64,000 nt of DNA from Acutalibacter muris. GTDB taxonomy: Bacteria; Bacillota; Clostridia; Oscillospirales; Acutalibacteraceae. The notes under the pieces are model-generated. The model was not told where the DNA came from and made no database searches. It worked only from the letters and a program-made list of their open reading frames with translations. The stretch is taken from the NCBI RefSeq assembly GCF_002201475.1, contig NZ_CP021422.1, positions 1,426,001 through 1,490,000 of the forward strand, written 5' to 3'. Below, piece by piece: positions 8,623-17,503 of this stretch (position 1 is the stretch's first letter; each line of letters begins with the position of its first letter). The translations under genes and the position numbers were made by a program.

Positions 8623-9716
8623 AGGAAGAATTTTTGCAGAAATTGGCTCTTAACCGTAATATCGAACCGCAGTTTTTAAAGATTAAGGCCGACCCCAATC
8701 CTATTTTTATCTTTGGGGCCGGAGCACATGCTCTGGACGTTCTTTTGTACTGCGATAATTATAACATTGAAGTGGAGGGCTTCCTGATAAATATCCAAGC
8801 CGAAGCGTCAAGCTTCTGTGAAAAGCCTGTTTATCAAATTGAGGAGGCGGAAAGAAAATACGGACGCTTCAGTGTGATTTTAGGCTATGCCAATTATCCG
8901 GACGGCGTTGCAAAGCTAAAGGCAGATTGCAGTGTTGCTAATATTTATTGCCTTGGTAGCTGCGCCTATGGCAACTGGGAGGTGCTTCCCGCCGAGTATG
9001 TGGAGGAACATTCGGAGGAATATATGAATATATTTCATCTGCTGGCGGACGAGTTTTCCCGGCAGTGCCTGATCTCATATTTGAATTGTAGAATAAACGA
9101 TTGTGCGGATTTTATGTTTCCCCATTACCTGGGGGAGGGGTTTTACCGCAATGATTTACTTAAGCTGCAGGACAAGGAAACTCTCCTGGACGTCGGGACC
9201 TGCGAAGGAAAGACCATAGAAGAATTTGTTGAGGCGGTGCAGGGCAGATACGGTAATATTATTGCATTGGAGCCGGAGGAGGATAATTATCGTGAGCTTT
9301 GCAAGACCATTGCGGAAAACGGGTGGGAAAAGGTATATGCACAAGCTGTCTGCGCGTTTAATGAGGACAGGACGGTCAAATTCAGCGGAACAGGCGAGAT
9401 GGGCGGAGTGGTTGACGAGGCGGACAGCTTTATAGAATATCCCGCTGTACGTATTGATAGCCTGCTCAGGGAGCTTCAGCTGGAAACGCCGGTAAGCATT
9501 GTAAAGATCAATTTCCCCTTCTCTGTTATTGAGGTTTTAGAAGGTATGACAAACCTTATTGATACGGAAAAGCCCAAGCTCATCATTCGGATCGGTTTTG
9601 ATGAAAAAGTGATGCGCGCGGTGATATTTAAACTTCGTGAAATGCGGGGGGACTATAAATTGTTTTTTCGATATACAATCGGTATTCCTCAGGGATTAAC
9701 TCTTTTTGCGGTATAG
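8619..9716 (+). CDS. FkbM-type methyltransferase with N-terminal Rossmann-like domain
   Basis: 365 residues in two parts. Residues 25-120 hold a small nucleotide-binding-like domain (PIFIFGAGAHALDVLLYC). Residues 185-365 hold an FkbM-like SAM-dependent methyltransferase (ETLLDVGTCEGKT for motif I, IIALEPEEDNY for motif II). FkbM enzymes O-methylate sugars or polyketides. The usual DVEG after motif III reads KINFPFSVIEVLEG, so that region is atypical. ATGA overlap with WbqC indicates coupled translation. Confidence 0.7.
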   Translation: MKEEFLQKLALNRNIEPQFLKIKADPNPIFIFGAGAHALDVLLYCDNYNIEVEGFLINIQAEASSFCEKPVYQIEEAERKYGRFSVILGYANYPDGVAKLKADCSVANIYCLGSCAYGNWEVLPAEYVEEHSEEYMNIFHLLADEFSRQCLISYLNCRINDCADFMFPHYLGEGFYRNDLLKLQDKETLLDVGTCEGKTIEEFVEAVQGRYGNIIALEPEEDNYRELCKTIAENGWEKVYAQAVCAFNEDRTVKFSGTGEMGGVVDEADSFIEYPAVRIDSLLRELQLETPVSIVKINFPFSVIEVLEGMTNLIDTEKPKLIIRIGFDEKVMRAVIFKLREMRGDYKLFFRYTIGIPQGLTLFAV

Positions 9717-9756
9717 GACGGATTTATTCTGAAAACAAATTAAAGGGGAGAAATAT

Positions 9757-10791
9757 ATGACCATTTTGGTGACAGGCGGCGCCGGATTCATCGGAGCAAA
9801 TTTTATCTTTTATTGGAGGAAAAACCATTGTGACGACAGGATTGTTTGCCTGGATAAATTAACCTATGCCGGGAATTTATCCACCCTGAAATCAGTGATG
9901 GACAAACCAAATTTTCACTTTGTAAAGGGTGATATCTGCGACAAAAAGACGGTATTTGACCTGTTCCGGGCAGAGTCTCCGAGCTATGTAGTAAACTTTG
10001 CCGCAGAGTCCCATGTGGACCGTTCTATCACAGGTCCGGAGGCGTTTTTGCACACTAATTTTCTTGGCACGGCAACGCTGTTGGACGCGTGCCGTGAATT
10101 TGGCGTAAAGCGGTATCATCAGGTGTCAACCGACGAGGTCTATGGCGATTTGCCGCGGGACAGGCCGGAGCTGTTCTTTACGGAGGAGACGCCGCTGCAT
10201 ACCAGTTCGCCGTACAGCGCGTCAAAGGCTGCGGCGGACCTGCTTGTACAATCCTATGTGCGAACGTACCGTCTGCCGGCCACGATATCCCGCTGCTCTA
10301 ATAATTTTGGACCGTATCAGTTCCCGGAAAAGTTTATCCCGTTGATGATTATTAACGCGCTGAAGGACGAGCCGCTGCCTGTTTATGGCGATGGCTGCAA
10401 CGTGCGGGACTGGCTGTATGTAGAGGACCACTGCCGGGCCATTGAGCTGATTTTGCAGGAAGGCAAGGCCGGCGAAATATATAATGTGGGCGGGCATAAC
10501 GAGCGGCGAAATATAGACGTTGTCAGGTGGATTCTTACAGAGCTGGATAAATCGGAGGAATTGATTTCTTATGTGGCCGACCGCAAAGGCCATGACCAGC
10601 GGTATGCGATTGATCCGGCAAAGATTCACCGGGAATTGGGGTGGCTGCCGCAGACAAAGTTTGAGGAGGGTATGCGGCAAACGCTTCGGTGGTATCTGGA
10701 CAACCGGGAGTGGTGGAGGGACATCGTTTCCGGGGAATATCAGGAGTATTACGCTAAGATGTATGGGGGCAGACAAGATGCAGAAGCTTAA
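9757..10791 (+). CDS. rfbB: dTDP-glucose 4,6-dehydratase
   Basis: 344 residues. The NAD-binding motif is TGGAGFIG (6-13); the catalytic set STDEVYG (124-130) and YSASK (153-157) give the Thr-Asp-Glu/Tyr-Lys arrangement of RfbB/RmlB. It makes dTDP-4-keto-6-deoxyglucose, the natural substrate of a DegT aminotransferase like the one at 5841. AAAGGGGAG precedes the ATG. Its end overlaps the next gene by 14 bases. Confidence 0.95.
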   Translation: MTILVTGGAGFIGANFIFYWRKNHCDDRIVCLDKLTYAGNLSTLKSVMDKPNFHFVKGDICDKKTVFDLFRAESPSYVVNFAAESHVDRSITGPEAFLHTNFLGTATLLDACREFGVKRYHQVSTDEVYGDLPRDRPELFFTEETPLHTSSPYSASKAAADLLVQSYVRTYRLPATISRCSNNFGPYQFPEKFIPLMIINALKDEPLPVYGDGCNVRDWLYVEDHCRAIELILQEGKAGEIYNVGGHNERRNIDVVRWILTELDKSEELISYVADRKGHDQRYAIDPAKIHRELGWLPQTKFEEGMRQTLRWYLDNREWWRDIVSGEYQEYYAKMYGGRQDAEA

Positions 10792-11746
10792 ATCAGAGCG
10801 GCAAATAGATGTAAGTATAATTGTCCTGACATATTGTCAAGAGAATTATGTTTCCCAGGCAATAGACAGTATCCTTATGCAGGAAACGAATCTGAAGTAT
10901 GAGATTTTGGCGGGAGATGATGCCTCAACGGACGGTACGCCGGATATTCTCAAAAGCTACGCGAAGGAAAATCCGGAGGTCCTCCAGTTGATATTAAGAG
11001 AAAAGAATGTTGGCGCCAGCTACAATTTTTTTGATCTGCTCCGACGTTCCAAAGGGAAATATATTGCTGTTTTAGAGGGCGACGATTTCTGGCTGGACAG
11101 CCATAAGCTGCAAAAGCAGTTTGATTTTTTGGAGAGCCACCCGGAGTATGCGGCCCATTGCAGTAAGTGTCTGATCGTAGATGAGAACGGTAAGCCTGAT
11201 TATGAGCGCAGCTGTCATATCGCATGGAACAAAAGGACCTTTACGCTGGAGGATCTGCTGGACAGTTGGCAGCTCCCCGGGCAGGAGGGGACCGTTATGG
11301 CCCGCAATATCTATCGGGAGATGAAGCCGGAGGAGTACGACATTCTATACAAGGTCCACCCGATGGTGACTGACAAGACGGAAGCCCTGCTGCTCCTTCA
11401 CAGAGGCCCGTATTATTGCAGCAACGAAGTTTTATCCGCCTATCGCTTTGTGGATAAAAAGGGAGAAAATAACTGGTTTTCTATTCACCACGCAAATATT
11501 TACCGAAACTACGATATGTTCATGTACCCCTGCAACTTAGAGACTTGGGCGCGCAAACATATGAAGCTGCCCAGGGGAAAGCACCTTGGTAAGCGCAATG
11601 CCTTTCGGTTTGCCCGGTTTGTGGAGGAGTGCGTGCGTGAGCCCAGCCTGCAGAGGTTACAGTATTTAGCCGAGATGATAGGTAAGAGCCATCAGCCCCT
11701 AAAATATAGCTGGTATGTGCTGAAGGCCCTGATAGAAATGGAGTGA
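10778..11746 (+). CDS. family 2 glycosyltransferase
   Basis: 322 residues from ATG 10778; an alternative ATG at 10763 adds five residues. The GT-A fold begins VSIIVLTYCQENYVSQAIDSIL, with AGDDASTDGT as the UDP/NDP-binding turn and VLEGDDFW as the metal-binding DxD-type site. Family 2 enzymes transfer a sugar from a nucleotide donor, here presumably building the surface glycan. No membrane helices are evident, so it probably acts at the inner face of the membrane. Donor and acceptor unknown. Confidence 0.85.
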   Translation: MQKLKSERQIDVSIIVLTYCQENYVSQAIDSILMQETNLKYEILAGDDASTDGTPDILKSYAKENPEVLQLILREKNVGASYNFFDLLRRSKGKYIAVLEGDDFWLDSHKLQKQFDFLESHPEYAAHCSKCLIVDENGKPDYERSCHIAWNKRTFTLEDLLDSWQLPGQEGTVMARNIYREMKPEEYDILYKVHPMVTDKTEALLLLHRGPYYCSNEVLSAYRFVDKKGENNWFSIHHANIYRNYDMFMYPCNLETWARKHMKLPRGKHLGKRNAFRFARFVEECVREPSLQRLQYLAEMIGKSHQPLKYSWYVLKALIEME

Positions 11747-11750
11747 CGGT

Positions 11751-12302
11751 ATGAGAAAATTAAATCTGGCGGCACTGCTGTTCGGAGCGGCGATTGGCGC
11801 TGTAACAGGCGGAAAGCTTGTCAAAAAGGTCTGGCTGGAAAAATGTCGGAAACAGAAGAAGGAGGGTGCGGCCTCCCGTCATGAGGGCGAACTTCTTTAT
11901 AATCTGTTGAAACTGAAGCAGGAGGGCGTTCGGCTCAGCGAATATTTCACCGGGCACAACTTACAATCGGCGGCGGTACTCGGAATGGGACGGGAAGGAC
12001 GCTATCTGTTGGAGGAATTGATAGAAGAGAAGGAAATTTCAGCAGTCTATGGCGTGGAGGCAGACTACCTGGGTTCTGTGCATGAAAGTCTGCTTGTCTA
12101 CCGGCTGGGAGAAGATAAGCTGCCGCCGGCGGACTGCCTGGCAGTATGCGATTTAAATGAAACCGCCGAGAAGGCCGCCATAGCCCAAAAGGAATTTGCG
12201 GGGACCATTGTTACCTTGGAGGAGGTTATAGATTGGCTGATGGACAGGCATGGAATCCGAAAATGGCGGGGGCAGTCCACGTCCGGCAGACCGGCGAAAT
12301 AA
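11751..12302 (+). CDS. membrane-anchored Rossmann-like protein of unknown function
   Basis: 183 residues. The N-terminus (about 5-22) is a glycine/alanine-rich hydrophobic segment that could be a membrane anchor, followed by a basic stretch. Residues 72-165 contain AAVLGMGREGRYLLEELI and later ADCLAVCDLNETAEKAAI, a dinucleotide-binding-like pattern also seen in three other proteins of this locus. I do not recognise a catalytic motif. It begins four bases after the glycosyltransferase and may help present or regulate locus enzymes at the membrane. Confidence 0.55.
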   Translation: MRKLNLAALLFGAAIGAVTGGKLVKKVWLEKCRKQKKEGAASRHEGELLYNLLKLKQEGVRLSEYFTGHNLQSAAVLGMGREGRYLLEELIEEKEISAVYGVEADYLGSVHESLLVYRLGEDKLPPADCLAVCDLNETAEKAAIAQKEFAGTIVTLEEVIDWLMDRHGIRKWRGQSTSGRPAK

Positions 12303-12350
12303 ATGCGGCAGGAGACTTGCTTGATATTTTGATTAGAGGAGTGATATAAC

Positions 12351-13751
12351 ATGAAATTTTGTAATAAACCGTTTACGTATGCCTATTTTGGGGATAAGGG
12401 TGAGGTGTGGCCCTGCGGATGGATGCATTATACGATCGGCAATTTATATGAGCAGGATATTGACGAGATATGGCATAGCGAGGCGGCCGACAAGGCGCGG
12501 CAGTCAATTACAAACGGCTCTTTTGCGTTTTGCAGGGAAACGTCCTGCCCTTATTGCGAAAGGGGAGAGCTGCTAGATTTGTCGGAGGAGGAGATAGCGC
12601 GGCAAGCTGTGCCTACAGAACTTCCGTTGGAGGTGAATATTGCGAATGATCACATTTGCAATATTGCCTGTACCAGCTGCCGTAAAACTATCTATTGTCC
12701 AGAGAAGGGGGAAAGGGAGAAAATTGACGGCGCACTCAAGCGTTTCCTGCCTTTTGCAAATAAGCTGCAAACAATAAGCATGAATGGCGGCGGGGAATTT
12801 TTGGCGAACCCAAGCTTCATTGAATTTTTGAAGGATTTGCGGCCGGAGCGTGAGGACTTCAAGCTTGAATTTGAAACGAACGGTATTCTGTTTGACGAGG
12901 AGCATTGGAGGAAATTTTCGCATTTAGGGAGATACCATATTTCAGTTACAGTGACTTTGAACAGCTTACGGAGAGAAGTATATAGGTATCTGTCAGGCGG
13001 ATTTGACCATATGGAGCGCGTCAAGAAAAACCTGCGATTTCTCAGCGATTTGCGTCGAAGCGGGGAAATTGATCAACTTGATGTGACCATGGTGGTGCAG
13101 GAGTGCAATTTCTGGGAGGTGCCGGATTACATCCATGCGTTTGCAAAGTCTGATGAATACGCGGTGGATAGAATCGTGATGAAGCCCTTGTATAAATGGT
13201 GGAAGATGGAGGAGGAAACCTACTGGTTTAAGAACATTCTCAATCCCATGCACCCTTATCACAAGGAGTATCTCAAAATTCTGGCGGACGATTGCTGGAA
13301 CGACCCCAAGGTTTACGACTGGGGTTGTCACAATATCAGGGAGGCTATGCCGCACCCCTTAAAGCAGGAGGAAATTTACCGAAAGATTCTGTCCAAAATT
13401 TATAACAATAAAGAGGGGCTTTCGCCGGTAGAATACCTGAAAAAGTGTGTAGACGCTTTAGGTGCGAAGCGGATTGGATTTTATGGAAAGAATGAATTTT
13501 CTCTGGACTTTGCAAGGCTGCTGAAGAAGACAGGAGCGGAGGTTTTCCAGCTGACTTGGGTGCCGGAGGATTGCGACGGGGAGTTCACAAAGGTTGCAAA
13601 GCAGGAGTTCAGGCCGGATATGGCGGACGCCATGGTCATTATTGACTTCTTCAAGGGCGGGTATTGGTTTAAGGACTTGAAAGCGTTAGGCTTTGAGAAA
13701 CCCCTCCTGACGGTGGAGGAATTTGTGAAGGGCTTTGAGAAAAGGGGATAA
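12351..13751 (+). CDS. radical SAM protein with N-terminal SPASM-like cysteines
   Basis: 466 residues. The radical SAM cluster motif CNIACTSC (C103, C107, C110) lies unusually far in. It is preceded by a cysteine-rich segment (C4, C22, C61, C66, C69) that looks like an auxiliary-cluster SPASM domain, which normally follows the core. The central region has SMNGGGEFLANP, matching the GGE-type SAM-binding strand. The last 100 residues form a small Rossmann-like domain (KRIGFYGKNEFSLDFARLL). Such proteins occur in glycan loci; the reaction is unknown but would need SAM and anaerobic conditions. Confidence 0.7.
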   Translation: MKFCNKPFTYAYFGDKGEVWPCGWMHYTIGNLYEQDIDEIWHSEAADKARQSITNGSFAFCRETSCPYCERGELLDLSEEEIARQAVPTELPLEVNIANDHICNIACTSCRKTIYCPEKGEREKIDGALKRFLPFANKLQTISMNGGGEFLANPSFIEFLKDLRPEREDFKLEFETNGILFDEEHWRKFSHLGRYHISVTVTLNSLRREVYRYLSGGFDHMERVKKNLRFLSDLRRSGEIDQLDVTMVVQECNFWEVPDYIHAFAKSDEYAVDRIVMKPLYKWWKMEEETYWFKNILNPMHPYHKEYLKILADDCWNDPKVYDWGCHNIREAMPHPLKQEEIYRKILSKIYNNKEGLSPVEYLKKCVDALGAKRIGFYGKNEFSLDFARLLKKTGAEVFQLTWVPEDCDGEFTKVAKQEFRPDMADAMVIIDFFKGGYWFKDLKALGFEKPLLTVEEFVKGFEKRG

Positions 13752-13756
13752 ATGAA

Positions 13757-14746
13757 GTGAAAATACAAATATTGGCCGGAGGACTGGCAAACCAAATTCG
13801 CCATTACCTTTTTGTGAGGTTTGCCGAAAGGTACCGCCCAGGCTCGGAATGGTGGTTCGACGATTCCTATTTCTATACGCACAAGGACCACAATGGCTAT
13901 GAAATGGAGAGGCTCTTTGGCGCTCGTCTGAATTTGTTAAGCGACTTTTTCGACGGAAGGACTTGGGAAAAGATTGTTGAACAGAGAAAGCGTGGGGTAA
14001 TACTACCGCAGACCTTGTTAGATATGGGAACGCCAATAGTGCTTTTTGAGGGACGTTTGTACATTGACCAGGCCAGGTTCTCCGGCAAAACGATTTTGGC
14101 CGAGGGAGAGCACCTGGGCTTTCATCCCGAATACATTGATTTGCCTTATGAGAATGTTTACTACCACGCGGAATGGGCCAGTAGAAAATGGTTTGACGCC
14201 TATGCTGAAGAGAATCGGCAGGAGCTCCGCTTCCCACCCCTGCAGGAGCAGCAAAATATCGAATACGCGGATATGATTAACAATTCCTATTCCGTGGGTA
14301 TCCATGTTCGAAGAACAGGCTTCTTGGACACAAGCTGGGATATATCAGCGGATCAATACCAAACAGCCTGCAGGCAGGTATTGGAGGGGTATCCGGACGC
14401 AAATTTCTTCATTTTTTCAGATGATATAGCTTGGTGCAAAGAGAACGCCGAATTATGTGGATTTAATTTGGCGGCGTCAACGACCTATGTCACCGGTAAT
14501 GTTGAGCCGAATAATTACATTGATATGCAGCTGTTAAGTATGTGCAATGGAATGATTCGTAATGCGGAAAGTTCTTTTTCTCAGGTGGCTGGCTGGCTTG
14601 ACCCGAAGCTGGAATTTGATTACAAGATTTGCCCTAAGTGCAACAGCTCAGACCCATTATGCGATTATAAAATCAGTACCTTAACTACTCAGGCCCAACA
14701 GTTTTTTTCAATGTATAACAGTCTGGGAAAACGACTCGTACCATGA
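13757..14746 (+). CDS. family 11 (fucosyltransferase-like) glycosyltransferase
   Basis: 329 residues from GTG 13757, six bases after the previous stop. It opens IQILAGGLANQIRHYLF, the N-terminal GGxGNQ-like motif of GT11, and carries SVGIHVRRTGF, the HxRR donor-binding motif, with FFIFSDDIAWCK downstream. GT11 enzymes mostly transfer L-fucose or related 6-deoxy sugars in alpha-1,2 linkage from GDP donors. That fits the GDP-fucose-synthase-like gene at 16554, so this is the likely user of the locus's GDP-deoxysugar. The link is inference. Confidence 0.8.
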   Translation: MKIQILAGGLANQIRHYLFVRFAERYRPGSEWWFDDSYFYTHKDHNGYEMERLFGARLNLLSDFFDGRTWEKIVEQRKRGVILPQTLLDMGTPIVLFEGRLYIDQARFSGKTILAEGEHLGFHPEYIDLPYENVYYHAEWASRKWFDAYAEENRQELRFPPLQEQQNIEYADMINNSYSVGIHVRRTGFLDTSWDISADQYQTACRQVLEGYPDANFFIFSDDIAWCKENAELCGFNLAASTTYVTGNVEPNNYIDMQLLSMCNGMIRNAESSFSQVAGWLDPKLEFDYKICPKCNSSDPLCDYKISTLTTQAQQFFSMYNSLGKRLVP

Positions 14747-14794
14747 ACATATTTTGCGGTTCAAAACAGCGGAAACTTTGTGGAGGGAAAAATT

Positions 14795-15724
14795 ATGCTT
14801 TCAGCTAGGGACGCCTTTTTCAACCAAATTTTTCAGCAGGTCACCCAAGGCGAAAACATCATCGTAATCACCTCTGATCTGGGCGCGCCGAGCCTGGACG
14901 ATTTTCGTAAGTATTACCCGGAGAGATATATTAGCGTTGGCATAGCGGAGCAGAGCCTGATATCTGTTGCGGCCGGCCTCTCGTTAACTGGAGTTAGGGT
15001 TGTTGCCTATGGCTTGAATCCGTTTCCCATTACACGGGCCTTTGACCAAATACGTTCTCTGCTTGCAGAGCTGAAAATCCCGGTAACACTCTGCGGCCTT
15101 AACGCGGGGCTGTGTTCTGCCGTGGCGGGCTATACTCATATGCCCATTGAAGATATGGGCATGGTAAGGACGCTGTCAAATATCCGGCTGTTTAATCCGT
15201 CCGACGTGTGTATGGCTGAAAAATTGGCAAAAGAGGTTTCTGTATGCGCCTATCCACGGTATATCCGTTTTGATAAGGCGGTCAAGGAGAGATTTTATGC
15301 TGAACGGGACCTTGATTTTGACCGGGGCTTTACCACATATGGAGAACCTGGGAATTTGTGTATCGTGACCTTTGGAGGCTTTGTTTCAACTATACGAAGG
15401 AGGATAGACAAGTTTACACAGGAGGAGGGAAAGATACAGCTTATTGACCTGTTTTCTTTACCGGCGGAGACCGCCCAGCTGGTAACGCATTTGCAGGCGG
15501 CCAAAAAGATTATAACGATTGAAGAAAATGTACTTGCCGGAGGAATGGGTTCATATATACTGGAACTGCTATCTGATAATCAAATGGTTAAGCCGGTAAA
15601 ACGGCTGGGCCTTCAGTTTAAAAATGGTTATTATGACAAATTTATCAGCAGGGAATATGTTCGGGAGGAACAGGGCTTATCTGAAGCGAGTATAGAAAAA
15701 GCAATTCGAGAAATGGTCGGTTAA
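14795..15724 (+). CDS. transketolase, C-terminal (pyrimidine-binding) subunit
   Basis: 309 residues from ATG 14795, with TGGAGGG upstream; an in-frame GTG at 14780 is less likely. SVGIAEQSLISVAAGL contains the catalytic glutamate (E52) that activates thiamine diphosphate; the C-terminal half is the transketolase C domain (KIITIEENVLAGGMGSYI). It is one half of a split transketolase whose other half is the next gene, in the order C-subunit then N-subunit. Split forms occur in archaea, Firmicutes and sugar-biosynthesis loci. See the next gene for role. Confidence 0.85.
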   Translation: MLSARDAFFNQIFQQVTQGENIIVITSDLGAPSLDDFRKYYPERYISVGIAEQSLISVAAGLSLTGVRVVAYGLNPFPITRAFDQIRSLLAELKIPVTLCGLNAGLCSAVAGYTHMPIEDMGMVRTLSNIRLFNPSDVCMAEKLAKEVSVCAYPRYIRFDKAVKERFYAERDLDFDRGFTTYGEPGNLCIVTFGGFVSTIRRRIDKFTQEEGKIQLIDLFSLPAETAQLVTHLQAAKKIITIEENVLAGGMGSYILELLSDNQMVKPVKRLGLQFKNGYYDKFISREYVREEQGLSEASIEKAIREMVG

Positions 15725-15754
15725 CGGAAACAAATTTTAATAAGGATAACCATT

Positions 15755-16570
15755 ATGAAGCATAGCATAGAGGCACTTGAGGAAAAAGCATATCAATACA
15801 GAAAAAGGTTTTTAGAAATTTTTACCGGGTTAGGGTACGGACACTTAACGACTGCGTTTTCCTGGACAGAAATTGCGGCGGTGCTCTACAATGAAATTAT
15901 GCGCGTTGCCCCGGCCGGGGAAGAGTCGGAGGACTTTGACAAGATGGTGGTGAGCAAAGGCCACGGCGTGGGGATGCTGTTTCCAATCTTTGAGGATTTG
16001 GGCTACTTTTCAAAAGGAGAATTGGAAAAAACGATCCGGGTGGGGGAATCAAATCAAAAGCTTCGCAGATTGTATTACCCGGGGTTTGATTTTTATGGCG
16101 GTTCTCTGGGTATAGGGCTAGGGTTGGCCGCAGGTATGGCAAAGGGAGCCAAGTTGCAGGGGGCAGATTGGAAAGTCTACTGTGTCGTTGGCGATGCGGA
16201 GTGCTATGAGGGCTCTATTTGGGAGGCCATGAATTTTGCGGGCCATAATGAACTGGACAACTTGATTACCCTTGTGGACAGGAATTCACTGGGGTGCTCG
16301 GATTTCACAGAGCATATGCTGAAATTGGAACCTTTTAAGGACAAGTGGCTAAGCTGCAACTGGGACGTTTATGAGATAGACGGACATGACGTAGAGCAGA
16401 TATATGAGACACTTACAGAGGCCTCTGAGCGTAAGCATGAAAAACCCCAGTGTATCATTGCCAACACGAAAAAAGGGAAGGGGCTGGAGTACCTGGTGGA
16501 CAAACCGCTTATGCATGGATATATGCCGAAAGGAGAGGAGGTAAAACGAGCGTATGAATCCCTACGGTAA
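15755..16570 (+). CDS. transketolase, N-terminal (ThDP-binding) subunit
   Basis: 271 residues. VSKGHGVGMLFP (66-77) and the ThDP/metal motif GDAECYEGSIWEAMNFA (146 onward) with DRN (N177) are intact, so with the previous gene it should form an active two-subunit enzyme moving two-carbon units. Two roles fit the neighbourhood: making sedoheptulose-7-phosphate for the GmhA heptose route at 20649, or adding a two-carbon branch to a keto-sugar made by the neighbouring dehydratase. The sequence does not decide. It overlaps the next gene by 17 bases. Confidence 0.85.
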   Translation: MKHSIEALEEKAYQYRKRFLEIFTGLGYGHLTTAFSWTEIAAVLYNEIMRVAPAGEESEDFDKMVVSKGHGVGMLFPIFEDLGYFSKGELEKTIRVGESNQKLRRLYYPGFDFYGGSLGIGLGLAAGMAKGAKLQGADWKVYCVVGDAECYEGSIWEAMNFAGHNELDNLITLVDRNSLGCSDFTEHMLKLEPFKDKWLSCNWDVYEIDGHDVEQIYETLTEASERKHEKPQCIIANTKKGKGLEYLVDKPLMHGYMPKGEEVKRAYESLR

Positions 16571-17501
16571 AAATGCCAAAATTTATGTTGCAGGACACAG
16601 CGGCTTATTCGGTTCTGCCCTGGTACGTTCCTTAAGACAGAGAGGGCACGAAAATATACTAACTGTCTCTCACCAGGACCTTGATTTGACCGACGGAGCA
16701 AAAACAGAAAGCTTCTTTTTGGAGGAACGCCCAGACTATGTTTATGTCGCCGCGGCGAAGGTGGGCGGAATACAGGCAAATAAAGCCTATATGGCAGACT
16801 TTGCTATGGAGAATTTGCTTATTACTTGCAACGTGCTGAAAGCCGCGCACAAGGCCCGGGTAAAAAAACTGCTTTACCTTGGGTCATCTTGTATCTACCC
16901 CAGGGAGGCTGCCCAGCCGGTGAAAGAAGACTACCTGCTCACGGGGCTGCCCGAGCCCACCAATGAGGGCTATGCCCTTGCAAAGATAGCGGGTGTGCGC
17001 TTATGTGATTATTACAGGCGGCAGTATGGCGACAATTTCATTAGCTGCATTCCGGCAAATGTGTATGGTGAAAACGATAACTTTGATGAAAACACAAACC
17101 ATGTGATCCCCTCGCTTATACAGCGATTTCACCGGGCTAAAGTAAACCAACTGCCTTATGTGGAGATTTGGGGGACGGGAGGTGCAGAGCGGGAGTTTAT
17201 GCACATTGATGACGCTGCGGCTGCATGTATATTTTTGATGGAAAAGTTTGATGGGGCAGGCACGATCAATATCGGCATGGGTCAAACCACATCTATTCGC
17301 GCGTTGGCACAAGCAATATGCCGTATTGTCGGCTACCAGGGGGAAATTCGCTATGATACCTCAAAGCCGGACGGGATGCCGCGCCGCTTATTGGACAGTT
17401 CTAAAATCACCGCTTTGGGTTGGGGCCCGTCTATCCAATTAGAGGAGGGGTTGAAAAGAGAGTATGAATGGTATTTGGAAAATGTGGAAAGGAGTAAATA
17501 G
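16554..17501 (+). CDS. GDP-L-fucose synthase-like epimerase/reductase
   Basis: 315 residues, typical of Fcl/WcaG. It has AGHSGLFGSALV for NADPH binding, LGSSCIYP with the catalytic C113, YALAK (Y140, K144) and NHVIP with the catalytic H183, so both epimerase and reductase residues are present. Fcl converts GDP-4-keto-6-deoxymannose to GDP-fucose, and the related ColC converts the 3-deoxy form to GDP-colitose. No GDP-mannose 4,6-dehydratase is in the window. With the ColD-like protein next door and GDP-heptose genes downstream, the substrate may be a 4-keto-6-deoxy hexose or heptose. Confidence 0.85.
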   Translation: MNPYGKNAKIYVAGHSGLFGSALVRSLRQRGHENILTVSHQDLDLTDGAKTESFFLEERPDYVYVAAAKVGGIQANKAYMADFAMENLLITCNVLKAAHKARVKKLLYLGSSCIYPREAAQPVKEDYLLTGLPEPTNEGYALAKIAGVRLCDYYRRQYGDNFISCIPANVYGENDNFDENTNHVIPSLIQRFHRAKVNQLPYVEIWGTGGAEREFMHIDDAAAACIFLMEKFDGAGTINIGMGQTTSIRALAQAICRIVGYQGEIRYDTSKPDGMPRRLLDSSKITALGWGPSIQLEEGLKREYEWYLENVERSK

Positions 17502-17503
17502 AA

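Noticed and set aside
10571..10777. 69-residue N-terminal extension of the family 2 glycosyltransferase
   Set aside because: It lies within rfbB in another frame; the glycosyltransferase fold begins at once after ATG 10778.
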